Origin: Cytophagales bacterium
Lineage (GTDB): Bacteria; Bacteroidota; Bacteroidia; Cytophagales; Cyclobacteriaceae
Direction: 5' to 3'
Assembly (NCBI GenBank): GCA_029262935.1
Contig: JAJCYK010000383.1
Coordinates: 1-10,194, forward strand
Length of the DNA: 10,194 nucleotides
Positions 1-6,683 of this stretch are shown here, in pieces. Numbering within the stretch: position 1 is the stretch's first letter; each line of letters starts with the position of its first letter. Below the pieces are notes generated by a model. It was not told the DNA's origin and searched no databases. It saw only the letters and a list, made by a program, of their open reading frames with translations. The translations under genes were made by a program, and so were the position numbers.

Positions 1-2746
1 GATCCACCTCAAAAAGGAGTTCGTTGCTGTCGATTTTTATCTTAATCTCCCTTTGCTCGCTGATTTGTCCCAACACCGCATGTCTCACACCATGTCCTTT
101 TAGAAAATCTTGAATGGCATGAAGATCTTGCACTTGAATTACGATCCCAGGATTTTCAAAGAAAAGTGTTTTTACTGGATCAGGCCCCAAACCCGATAAA
201 TCCAGATCCATACCCAAGTGATTATGGGGGAAGGTCATTTCTAATAAGGTAGTGATCAAACCTCCAGCAGATATGTCATGACCGGCCAGGATTTGCTGAT
301 TACCAACCAGTTTCTGAATGGCCTGGAAAGCTTTTTTAAAGTAGTCAAAGTCGGCAATGTCCGGGGCTGTATTTCCCAGGGTACTGAGGGCTTGAGCGAG
401 ACTGCTGCCTCCTAGTGATAAGGGACTACTTGAAAAGTCAATATAAACGATATGACTAGCTGTGTCAACCAAGGCTGGTTTTACCACTTTTCTAATATCC
501 ATCACGGCAGCACAGGCGGAGACTATTACCGTACCTGGTGCTTTGACTGTTTGCCCATCAGGATATTTTTGTTTCATGCTCATGGAGTCTTTACCCGTGG
601 GCACATTAATCCCTAAGTCACTAGCCATTTCACTTAGAGCCTTCACCGCGTCGTACAGACGAGCATCTTCACCTTCCGATTTAGCTGGCCACATCCAATT
701 GGCACTAAGTGAGACACCGTTTAGCCCATCATCTAAAGGGGCCCATATGATATTAGTGAGGGCTTTGGCCACGGAAACTCTGGATCCTCTCACCGCATCA
801 ATAAGGCCCACCACAGGAGCGTGTCCCAATGAAGTAGCCACTCCAAGTTTACCCAGGTAGTCCAGGGCCACAATCCCTACATTATTTAAAGGTAATTGTA
901 CCGCTCCAACAGTTTGTTGCAAGGCTACTTTCCCAGTAACCGACCGGTCGACCTTATTGGTAAGCCAATCCTTACAACCTACCGCTTCCAGCTGTAAAAC
1001 TAACTTCAGGTACGTTGCAATTTTAGCATGGTCATAGGCGATTTCTTTGAACGTTCTGTCTATCCGTTGATCATGAAGTACTGTTTTTGGGGAACTGCCA
1101 AACATATGATTCAGATCCCAATCCATAGGATGTGGAGCCTGCTCAGATTCGAATTTAAAATGCTGATCTCCGGTGACCTCCCCTACATCGTAAAACGGTG
1201 CCCGTTCTCTGGCTGCGATGCGTTTTAATAAGGGAATGTCATCTTTGCGTAGTACCAAACCCATACGTTCTTGACTTTCATTACCAATGATTTCTTTCCC
1301 GCTCAAGGTGGTATCTCCTATGGGTAAAGCACTCATTTTGATGGTACCTCCGGTATCCTCTACTAATTCCGACAAACAGTTAAGATGGCCACCTGCCCCA
1401 TGGTCGTGGATTGAAACCACGGGATTGTCTGGATGCTCAGACATTGCTCTGACCGCGTTGGCTACTCTCTTTTGCATTTCGGGGTTGGCCCGCTGTACGG
1501 CGTTAAGTTCGATATTGCTGCCATATTCTCCAGTGGCCACGGAACTTACAGCACCACCTCCCATACCGATGCGATAATTATCACCACCTAATATCACTAT
1601 TCGGTCTCCTACTTCAGGAATGTCTTTTTTACTATGGGCTAGCTTTCCAAAACCGACACCCCCTGCCAGCATAATCACCTTATCATAGCCCATGGTTTCC
1701 TCATGCTCTTTATGCTCGAAAGTCAGGACACTACCGCAAATTAAGGGCTGTCCAAACTTATTGCCAAAGTCACTAGCACCATTGGACGCTTTGATCAACA
1801 AATTCAAGGGCGTTTGGTACAACCATTGTCGGGCAGGGACTTGTGTCTCCCAGGATTTAACCTCGGAGGTTCTGCTATATGGAGTCATGTATACAGCCGT
1901 ACCTGCTAATGGAATACTGGCTTTTCCTCCGGCCATCCGATCTCTAATTTCGCCACCGGTGCCAGTGGAAGCACCATTAAACGGTTCAACAGTAGTGGGA
2001 AAATTATGAGTTTCTGCTTTCAATGAAATGACGGTTTCGATGGCAGAAGTTTGGAAGTAGTCAGGTTTATCTTGACTGGCTGGAGCGAACTGCTCCATTT
2101 TTGGGCCTTTGAAAAAGGCTACATTGTCTTTGTAGGCAGATACCAGTTTATTGGGGTTCCTTTTGGCGGTTTCTTTGATCCATTCAAACAGACTTTTATC
2201 TTGGACTTCACCGTCCAGGATAAATTGGCCGTTAAATATCTTATGCCTGCAATGTTCTGAGTTAACTTGAGAGAAACCGAAAACTTCGCTATCGGTTAAA
2301 GATCGACCTAAAGCGATGCCGACTTGTTGCAGGTACTCAATTTCTTCCTCACTAAGCGCCAAACCTTCCATTTTGTTGAAAGAGGAAATATCATCTATGA
2401 AAAGCACAGGTTCCGGAGTCTTGTTTACATGGAAAATGGCTTGGTCCAGATCTTCATAAATGTGATGGAGCATAGGGTCGTAGTTTTCCTTAGCGGTGGA
2501 AACTACCAGCGACTCGATTCTCTCAATGCCTTCAATACCCATATTTTGAGCGATCTCAACAGCATTGGTACTCCATGGAGAAACCATTTCCTTTCTAGGA
2601 CCTATATAAGATCCAGTCAGGTGATCACTAATCACTTCCGCATTGCCAAAAAGCCAGCGAAGTTTTGATTGATTTTCAATGCTAAGATTTGTGGAAGATT
2701 GTACCGCATAAACCGGCAGACTAGGTCCGGAAAAATAAGTAATCAT
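1..2746 (-). CDS. purL: Phosphoribosylformylglycinamidine synthase, large single-chain form (3' end outside window)
   Basis: The enzyme converts FGAR to FGAM with ATP and glutamine, the fourth step of de novo purine synthesis, in the cytoplasm. The minus strand reads open from the ATG at 2746 to the window edge, giving 915 codons. The whole protein is usually about 1,220-1,300 residues, so the missing part should hold the C-terminal glutaminase domain. The linker motif NSEHCRHK is at about residues 162-169, and the first synthase domain carries KAETHNFPTTVEPFNGAS near 243-260. A second synthase half follows, with the stretch DLGINVPTGKDSMSM towards the right-hand end of the visible protein. 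The long N-terminal PurS-like part shows this is the large form and not the small PurL that works with separate PurQ and PurS. The bases just before the ATG read CCTCCT, so there is no Shine-Dalgarno site; this is common in Bacteroidota. The cyclase gene lies 86 bp upstream on the same strand. No frameshift was seen. Confidence 0.97.
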   Translation of the reverse strand, partial: MITYFSGPSLPVYAVQSSTNLSIENQSKLRWLFGNAEVISDHLTGSYIGPRKEMVSPWSTNAVEIAQNMGIEGIERIESLVVSTAKENYDPMLHHIYEDLDQAIFHVNKTPEPVLFIDDISSFNKMEGLALSEEEIEYLQQVGIALGRSLTDSEVFGFSQVNSEHCRHKIFNGQFILDGEVQDKSLFEWIKETAKRNPNKLVSAYKDNVAFFKGPKMEQFAPASQDKPDYFQTSAIETVISLKAETHNFPTTVEPFNGASTGTGGEIRDRMAGGKASIPLAGTAVYMTPYSRTSEVKSWETQVPARQWLYQTPLNLLIKASNGASDFGNKFGQPLICGSVLTFEHKEHEETMGYDKVIMLAGGVGFGKLAHSKKDIPEVGDRIVILGGDNYRIGMGGGAVSSVATGEYGSNIELNAVQRANPEMQKRVANAVRAMSEHPDNPVVSIHDHGAGGHLNCLSELVEDTGGTIKMSALPIGDTTLSGKEIIGNESQERMGLVLRKDDIPLLKRIAARERAPFYDVGEVTGDQHFKFESEQAPHPMDWDLNHMFGSSPKTVLHDQRIDRTFKEIAYDHAKIATYLKLVLQLEAVGCKDWLTNKVDRSVTGKVALQQTVGAVQLPLNNVGIVALDYLGKLGVATSLGHAPVVGLIDAVRGSRVSVAKALTNIIWAPLDDGLNGVSLSANWMWPAKSEGEDARLYDAVKALSEMASDLGINVPTGKDSMSMKQKYPDGQTVKAPGTVIVSACAAVMDIRKVVKPALVDTASHIVYIDFSSSPLSLGGSSLAQALSTLGNTAPDIADFDYFKKAFQAIQKLVGNQQILAGHDISAGGLITTLLEMTFPHNHLGMDLDLSGLGPDPVKTLFFENPGIVIQVQDLHAIQDFLKGHGVRHAVLGQISEQREIKIKIDSNELLFEVD

Positions 2747-2779
2747 AGGAGGATGGTGAGTGACGGAATCATCTATGCG

Positions 2780-2787
2780 CAAATGTA
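2780..2787 (-). promoter_or_regulatory. Candidate -7 promoter element for purL
   Basis: The minus strand reads TACATTTG, an exact match to the Bacteroidota -7 consensus TAnnTTTG, ending 33 bp before the purL ATG. A clear -33 TTG partner at the usual distance is not seen, so the call rests on one element and its position. Confidence 0.4.
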
Positions 2788-2811
2788 TAAAAACCAAACC
2801 TATGTATAAAA
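2783..2811. repeat. Two direct copies of ATGTATAAAA, 19 bp apart, upstream of purL
   Basis: The plus strand carries ATGTATAAAA at 2783-2792 and again at 2802-2811, a start-to-start distance of 19 bp (nearly two helical turns). The first copy overlaps the candidate -7 element and the second falls near the expected -33 region. The pair could be a binding site for a regulator or chance in AT-rich DNA. Confidence 0.35.
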
Positions 2812-2832
2812 CAGAATACCTAAATTTCCTGG

Positions 2833-3885
2833 TTATTTTTCCAAAGCATATAATTTCACTCCCCTTTCCTTACCCCTGAGGATGATTTCTTCTTGAAACT
2901 GTAAAGTGAATTGACTACTTGGGGATAACCTTTTGGCAATTTCTTCTGACATCAAAAAATCATGATTCAATCTTTTACAATCTTCTTGAATCCTTGCCGT
3001 GGTATTTAACACGTCACCTACATAGACAATTTCTTTTTTAATTTCGCCAACCCAGGTTACAAGAACTTTGCCGTAATGTGCGCCGGTTCTAAATTGAGGC
3101 AAAAAGCCAAATTTTTCAAGATACAGTACTTCTTTGCTCCTAATATCTTTTTCCATTTGCAGGACACATTGCACTATATTGTTCTTCGTGAACCCCGTTT
3201 CTTTCGGCCAACTCAAGATGATTTCGTCACCAACGTATTGGTAAATTTCCGCTTTTGTGCTCCAGATGGCATTGGTTAGGTCCGAGTAGTAATCCTTCAA
3301 AAACAATCCGAATTGGTAATGCCCCAATTTTTCAGCCATAGAGGTCGAATTCTTTAAGTCAATAAATGCAAAAGCTCTGGAGACTTCTTTGGGCTGATGG
3401 TACCTGCCTAGTATGAAGTTTACCAACTCCCCTTTTCTATGGAGACCATTGATCTGCAGGGCAGTTAAGCCTAGCAACATGATCACAAAAATTGTAATTA
3501 AATTAATGGGGTACGCTTCATCTTGTAAATAATCGAGAATCCCTTCTTTAAAGGAGTATTGATTGGTTATAATTTGCCAGATGCCGTTAATTATAGTAAG
3601 CCAAAAGGATATAACCAAGGTATAAACAGTAGTCCTTACGAGGACTAAATACAAAAAAGGTTTTTGGACGAATTTTTCTTTGGATACCATCTCGTGTACC
3701 ACGATAGACAAAGCAATCAGAATTGCGGCGATCACACTGCGGATAATCAAAGGTAGGAAAGCTTGGGGATCACCTGATTTAAGGCGTACTACATATTCAA
3801 CACCAACATGCAGGAGACTAATGACAATTGCGTAAATTAAATATTGTTTTGCTCGATATTTGTCTATGGGTTGTAACAAAGTCAT
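2833..3885 (-). CDS. Membrane-bound class III adenylate/guanylate cyclase-like protein, four N-terminal helices
   Basis: Numbering starts at the ATG at 3885 (350 residues). Four hydrophobic segments lie at about 15-32, 43-65, 77-103 and 127-145, followed by a cytoplasmic class III cyclase domain from about 168. Both metal-binding aspartates are visible: D176 in FAFIDLKNSTS and D220 in YQYVGDEIILSW. The transition-state pair is N294 and R298 in GDVLNTTARIQ. By hand alignment, the two positions that normally select adenine (Lys and Asp/Thr) read Q216 and V287, so the substrate cannot be predicted and could be ATP, GTP or neither. No HAMP, GAF or response-regulator domain is present, so the membrane helices are the likely sensor. 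An in-frame GTG at 3927 would add 14 residues (MANLCNLKC...). I prefer the ATG, because a weak TTTG/TAATTTG promoter-like pair (TAATTTG at 3916-3922) falls inside the longer form. The GTG start remains possible. purL follows downstream but has its own candidate promoter. Confidence 0.9.
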   Translation of the reverse strand: MTLLQPIDKYRAKQYLIYAIVISLLHVGVEYVVRLKSGDPQAFLPLIIRSVIAAILIALSIVVHEMVSKEKFVQKPFLYLVLVRTTVYTLVISFWLTIINGIWQIITNQYSFKEGILDYLQDEAYPINLITIFVIMLLGLTALQINGLHRKGELVNFILGRYHQPKEVSRAFAFIDLKNSTSMAEKLGHYQFGLFLKDYYSDLTNAIWSTKAEIYQYVGDEIILSWPKETGFTKNNIVQCVLQMEKDIRSKEVLYLEKFGFLPQFRTGAHYGKVLVTWVGEIKKEIVYVGDVLNTTARIQEDCKRLNHDFLMSEEIAKRLSPSSQFTLQFQEEIILRGKERGVKLYALEK

Positions 3886-4007
3886 CTCAAAGCTATTGGC
3901 ACATTTCAAGTTACACAAATTAGCCACTTTTTAGATGAACAGAACAAAAGAGGTTAATAGAAATCAATTAATCAGCAATGGCTCTGCGGGAGCTTTAATA
4001 AAAAGCC

Positions 4008-4400
4008 CTAAAGATGCTCGATGCGTATCTGCCTTCTTTGTTGTTGACTTAATTTGCGAAAGGGTAGGGTTACTGTCAATGTGCCTCTTTCGAAGTGGGC
4101 AGAGATAGCATCTGAGTTAACATAACTGGGTATTTGAAAAAAGCGGGTGTATATGGGATGTCGGGCAGCCGCGTGTTCAAAGGGATTAATCGGGAGTAGG
4201 TTTAGGATTAACTTGTGATAATCCAAGAATATGTTAAAAGTATCAATACTTAACGTTGGTGCTACCACTTCTATAATAAAAGCATGTCTTTTTTTGAGAA
4301 TATTGAGCTTCGGTTCAATACGACCTCCGTGAATGGTATTCAATACATCGCCTTCTTTTAACAGGCTTACCAAAACTTCTTTATTGTTTAACAAATTCAT
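4008..4400 (-). CDS. Small heat shock protein, Hsp20/alpha-crystallin family
   Basis: A 130-residue ATP-independent holdase chaperone, expected in the cytoplasm as large oligomers that bind unfolding proteins. An alpha-crystallin domain spans about residues 29-115 and ends with the family strand GTLTVTLP at 106-113. It is preceded by IPSYVNSDAISAHFERG, which has the usual pattern of an IP followed by a buried strand. The C-terminal tail carries I125-R-I127, the I-x-I motif that links dimers into oligomers. The N-terminal arm is short. An in-frame GTG sits at 4403, but the Shine-Dalgarno site is only 2 bp from it and 5 bp from the ATG at 4400, so the ATG is chosen. The gene stands alone between the DUF4136 lipoprotein and the cyclase and appears to have its own promoter. 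The sequence is divergent from the IbpA/Hsp17 type, but the family call is sound. Confidence 0.88.
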   Translation of the reverse strand: MNLLNNKEVLVSLLKEGDVLNTIHGGRIEPKLNILKKRHAFIIEVVAPTLSIDTFNIFLDYHKLILNLLPINPFEHAAARHPIYTRFFQIPSYVNSDAISAHFERGTLTVTLPFRKLSQQQRRQIRIEHL

Positions 4401-4404
4401 CACG

Positions 4405-4412
4405 ACCTCCTT
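4405..4412 (-). promoter_or_regulatory. Consensus Shine-Dalgarno site of the small heat shock gene
   Basis: The minus strand reads AAGGAGGT, a full match to the anti-SD of 16S rRNA. The GGAGG core ends 5 bp before the ATG at 4400 and 2 bp before the GTG at 4403, which favours the ATG. Such a strong site is unusual here: the other genes in the window have none. Confidence 0.75.
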
Positions 4413-4433
4413 GCTTAGGTTTTAAAGTACTTG

Positions 4434-4452
4434 GATGCAAAATGCATACCAA
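4434..4452 (-). promoter_or_regulatory. Candidate sigma-54 (RpoN) -24/-12 promoter of the small heat shock gene
   Basis: The minus strand reads TTGGTATGCATTTTGCATC. Against the sigma-54 consensus YTGGCACG-N4-TTGCW, the invariant GG and GC are present with exactly 10 bp between them, and only the two C residues of CAC are changed, both to T. The predicted transcript start is near 4425. This leaves a leader of about 25 nt that contains the Shine-Dalgarno site and ends at the ATG at 4400, so the geometry fits. The same stretch contains the dyad ATGCA-TTT-TGCAT, so a regulator operator is the main alternative. A TATAAT sequence lies further upstream (minus strand, around 4475) without a good -35 box. 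Confidence 0.45.
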
Positions 4453-4499
4453 CTCTGTAAAAAAAGCAGAATTATACGTCGTAAAACGGACAAATTGAT

Positions 4500-5018
4500 T
4501 TACTGCTTGGCCGTATAGGGGTAACGGTCAAATATTTCTTGAATCTTTAATTGAATCTTTTCTTCATTCTCAGACCTGCGCCGTTTTAGGGTCAGGTCTG
4601 CACTGCCAGTCCAAGCATTTTTTTTGCGCACACGATCTTTTAACACGATTTCGATTAACAGTTCCATTTGTTGTTGGGTATCACCCCTAGCGCTATAGTC
4701 AGGGTAATACCAGGAATATCGATCATAGTAATTGTTGCGGGTGTCTTGGCCCAAGCCACTACTGATTTTATACTCAACTACCAGGTCAGCAACTATGTGG
4801 TATTGATATCCTTTTGCTTCCAAAGCTTGTGCTATGTAGGTGTCAATACGCTGGTAGGTCTCATAACCTTGAGCGGAAACCTCGGCAATTTTCTCATGTG
4901 AGGCTATTCGGTAGGTTTGGTATCGATCAAACGTTGCGTTTGGGTGAGCATACGTGATGATCTTACTGCTAGTGCAGCCCAGAATTAGTAATAAGAATAA
5001 GGAATGCCAAGCCTTCAT
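4500..5018 (-). CDS. DUF4136 family lipoprotein
   Basis: A 172-residue protein starting at the ATG at 5018. It begins MKAWHSLFLLLILGC, a signal peptide with a clean lipobox (I-L-G before Cys15), so it should be lipid-anchored in the envelope. The mature part has the DUF4136 pattern: an early FDRYQTYRI, a central DLVVEYKISSG strand, and a late strand LIEIVLKD followed by AWTGSADL. An in-frame start at 5060 would overlap the porin by 17 bp and put 14 extra residues in front of the signal peptide, which is why the inner start is chosen. It begins 25 bp after the porin stop and is probably the last gene of the redox operon. No T-rich terminator hairpin is obvious after its stop. The family has no established biochemical role; a structural or assembly partner for the other envelope proteins is only an inference from position. 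Confidence 0.88.
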   Translation of the reverse strand: MKAWHSLFLLLILGCTSSKIITYAHPNATFDRYQTYRIASHEKIAEVSAQGYETYQRIDTYIAQALEAKGYQYHIVADLVVEYKISSGLGQDTRNNYYDRYSWYYPDYSARGDTQQQMELLIEIVLKDRVRKKNAWTGSADLTLKRRRSENEEKIQLKIQEIFDRYPYTAKQ

Positions 5019-5043
5019 AACTAGGGAAGTTACGTACTTTTTG

Positions 5044-6270
5044 CTAAAAATAACTGGCAAATCCGAATTGGTATCCCGTACTTTTAATGGTAGGGTTTCC
5101 TAACAAATCTTTCTCCCACTGATATCTAAAGTTGACTTTGAGAGCCGTATTGGTGCCGAATCGTAAACTTATGCCAGGTACTATTGCCCAGATTTGATCG
5201 AATCGGTTGGCACCGGTTTCAACAAAATCACCTTGGTTATAATCTACAAATTCCATTCTGACATTTGCATTTAGAGTAGTCTCTTTCCAACGCCATAAGT
5301 CTCCTTTGCGAATAGGATAAATAAGGTCCGTGTGCGCACCCCATTGTTGATCACCAAACGCAGGACCAAGGCTCTGCGGTACATTGATCGAGGCCCATGC
5401 CCATTCACCTAGGATTCGGAGTTTCTTTATGTTCAAATTGTAATCAAAAGCCCACAAGTACAAACTCCTTTTTTCATCCAGGTCCAGGCCATCTTCTTGA
5501 AAACGATTGTAGCGCCCCGCGTAAAAGGATCCACCAAATTCTCCTAATGTCTTAAATTTAATCCCTAAACGGCCCGTCAACGATGGGCTGCCGTTGTTGT
5601 CCTCTTCAAACCTGCTAGAGGCTTTCCCCAAAGGAATGGAGGTTCTACCAGAGCTATTATTAATAATACCATCTTGTAATCCGTTAACTACATACAACTC
5701 GTAGGTAAGTACTTGAACATTTGAAAACAACTCCCCGCTTAAGTTAAAATCACCATGAATGCCTATTCCCATTTCGGAGAGGGTAGCTGGTAATATGGTG
5801 GTGGACACCAATGGGCGATCTATAAATTCCCATTTCGGCCCATCATGATTTTGATTGAAATACCCGATTGGGGGTAATAATATACCTGCTCGGATTATTA
5901 GGGCAGGATCCAACTCGAAATCTAGCAGTGCTGTTTCTAAAGCTATTTCCTCCGTACCGTGTTCAAATTCTAATTCAGAGATAAATTTTATATAATCACC
6001 AACACTGGCGTAGAGGAAGATATTGAATCTACGCAGCTCCATGGAAAACCCGTCACTAACTCCATCGGTGGAGGAGTAATTAGTATTGCCTTCAATGTAT
6101 CCACCAATGGCCGTACTTGATTTACCCCATTGACTTTGTAGTACGAATGGCCGGTTAAACAGTGCGTTTTTGTTAGTAATTTCGCTTAATGAATCTTGCT
6201 CCGTTTCCTGAGCAAGGCACGTATGTCCTATACTTATGGTGGAAAGGAGCAGTATGATAAGGCGCTTCAT
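5044..6270 (-). CDS. Outer-membrane porin, phosphate-selective porin O/P-like
   Basis: A 408-residue protein with a signal peptide (MKRLIILLLSTISIGHTCLA, cleavage expected after Ala20) and a mature chain of alternating polar/hydrophobic strands typical of a beta-barrel. It ends in ...FGFASYF, and the C-terminal aromatic residue fits the signal recognised by the BAM machinery. Segments such as FSMELRRFNIFLYASVGD, ALLDFELDPALIIRAG and GPKWEFIDRPLVSTTILP match the layout of the Porin_O_P family, including the RAG(I/L)L-PIG type loop near residues 127-137. It overlaps the Rieske gene by 4 bp (ATGA at 6267-6270), so the two are very likely translationally coupled. The porin should let a small solute reach the periplasmic redox proteins or let a product leave. 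The solute cannot be read from the sequence, and anion selectivity should not be assumed from the family name. Confidence 0.88.
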   Translation of the reverse strand: MKRLIILLLSTISIGHTCLAQETEQDSLSEITNKNALFNRPFVLQSQWGKSSTAIGGYIEGNTNYSSTDGVSDGFSMELRRFNIFLYASVGDYIKFISELEFEHGTEEIALETALLDFELDPALIIRAGILLPPIGYFNQNHDGPKWEFIDRPLVSTTILPATLSEMGIGIHGDFNLSGELFSNVQVLTYELYVVNGLQDGIINNSSGRTSIPLGKASSRFEEDNNGSPSLTGRLGIKFKTLGEFGGSFYAGRYNRFQEDGLDLDEKRSLYLWAFDYNLNIKKLRILGEWAWASINVPQSLGPAFGDQQWGAHTDLIYPIRKGDLWRWKETTLNANVRMEFVDYNQGDFVETGANRFDQIWAIVPGISLRFGTNTALKVNFRYQWEKDLLGNPTIKSTGYQFGFASYF

Positions 6271-6683
6271 TGGATAAAGATTTGACGCTCGTTGTGCCAG
6301 GTATTAAAAGAATGTAGGTCTTGTTCAGCCGGACCGCTAAGTACATGACCTTCACTATCAAATTCACTCCCATGGCAAGGGCATTTTAGTAGCTGTGCAC
6401 CGGGCCGGACCTCACATTGTTTGTGTGTACATTCTAGTAAAACAGCCAGATATTGATCGTCTTTTTTACGCAAATAGATAGGGGTATTTAGTTTAGCATG
6501 TTTTACCAAGACAAAGTCGACCTCCAATAACTGATCTTTGGCAATTACCAAAGCGTCGTCTACAACAGTCGCTTCCAAATAAGTTACTGAGGTACATCCG
6601 GTCGTAACTCCCATGAACCCTGCGCAAATTCCGCCACTCAAGAGGGAAGTGTGCTTTAGAAAATTTCTCCGGTTGCATGTCAT
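6267..6683 (-). CDS. Exported Rieske 2Fe-2S protein with Tat-type signal
   Basis: A 138-residue electron-transfer protein. The N-terminus NRRNFLK followed by a weakly hydrophobic stretch is a twin-arginine signal, so the folded, cluster-loaded protein should cross the inner membrane by Tat. The cluster ligands are all present: C85-T-H87 and C101-P-C103-H104, with C90 and C103 placed to form the disulphide seen in high-potential Rieske proteins. The sequence CPCHGSEFDSEGHVLSGPA is typical. Cys30 after TTG could be a lipobox, giving a Tat lipoprotein; otherwise the signal helix may act as an anchor. It has no other domain, so it is not a ring-hydroxylating oxygenase. It lacks cytochrome b/c1 genes nearby, so a bc1 subunit is unlikely. 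It overlaps both neighbours by 4 bp (ATGA), which points to fixed stoichiometry with the di-haem protein upstream and the porin downstream. Its electron partner is probably the di-haem protein, by inference. Confidence 0.93.
   Translation of the reverse strand: MTCNRRNFLKHTSLLSGGICAGFMGVTTGCTSVTYLEATVVDDALVIAKDQLLEVDFVLVKHAKLNTPIYLRKKDDQYLAVLLECTHKQCEVRPGAQLLKCPCHGSEFDSEGHVLSGPAEQDLHSFNTWHNERQIFIQ

Noticed and set aside
462..2668. Several plus-strand open frames of 66-132 codons
   Set aside because: They lie opposite purL, whose minus-strand frame is continuous and carries the family motifs throughout.
3885..3927. GTG start adding 14 residues to the cyclase
   Set aside because: It is not the preferred start: the extra segment is atypical and overlaps a promoter-like stretch. 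It is kept as an alternative in the gene entry.
4470..4480. TATAAT on the minus strand upstream of the small heat shock gene
   Set aside because: There is no fitting -35 box, and the Bacteroidota housekeeping promoter has a different consensus; the -24/-12 match nearer the gene fits better.
6267..6683. Rieske protein as the iron-sulphur subunit of a bc1-type complex
   Set aside because: No cytochrome b or c1 gene is adjacent, and the protein is tightly coupled to a di-haem lipoprotein and a porin instead.
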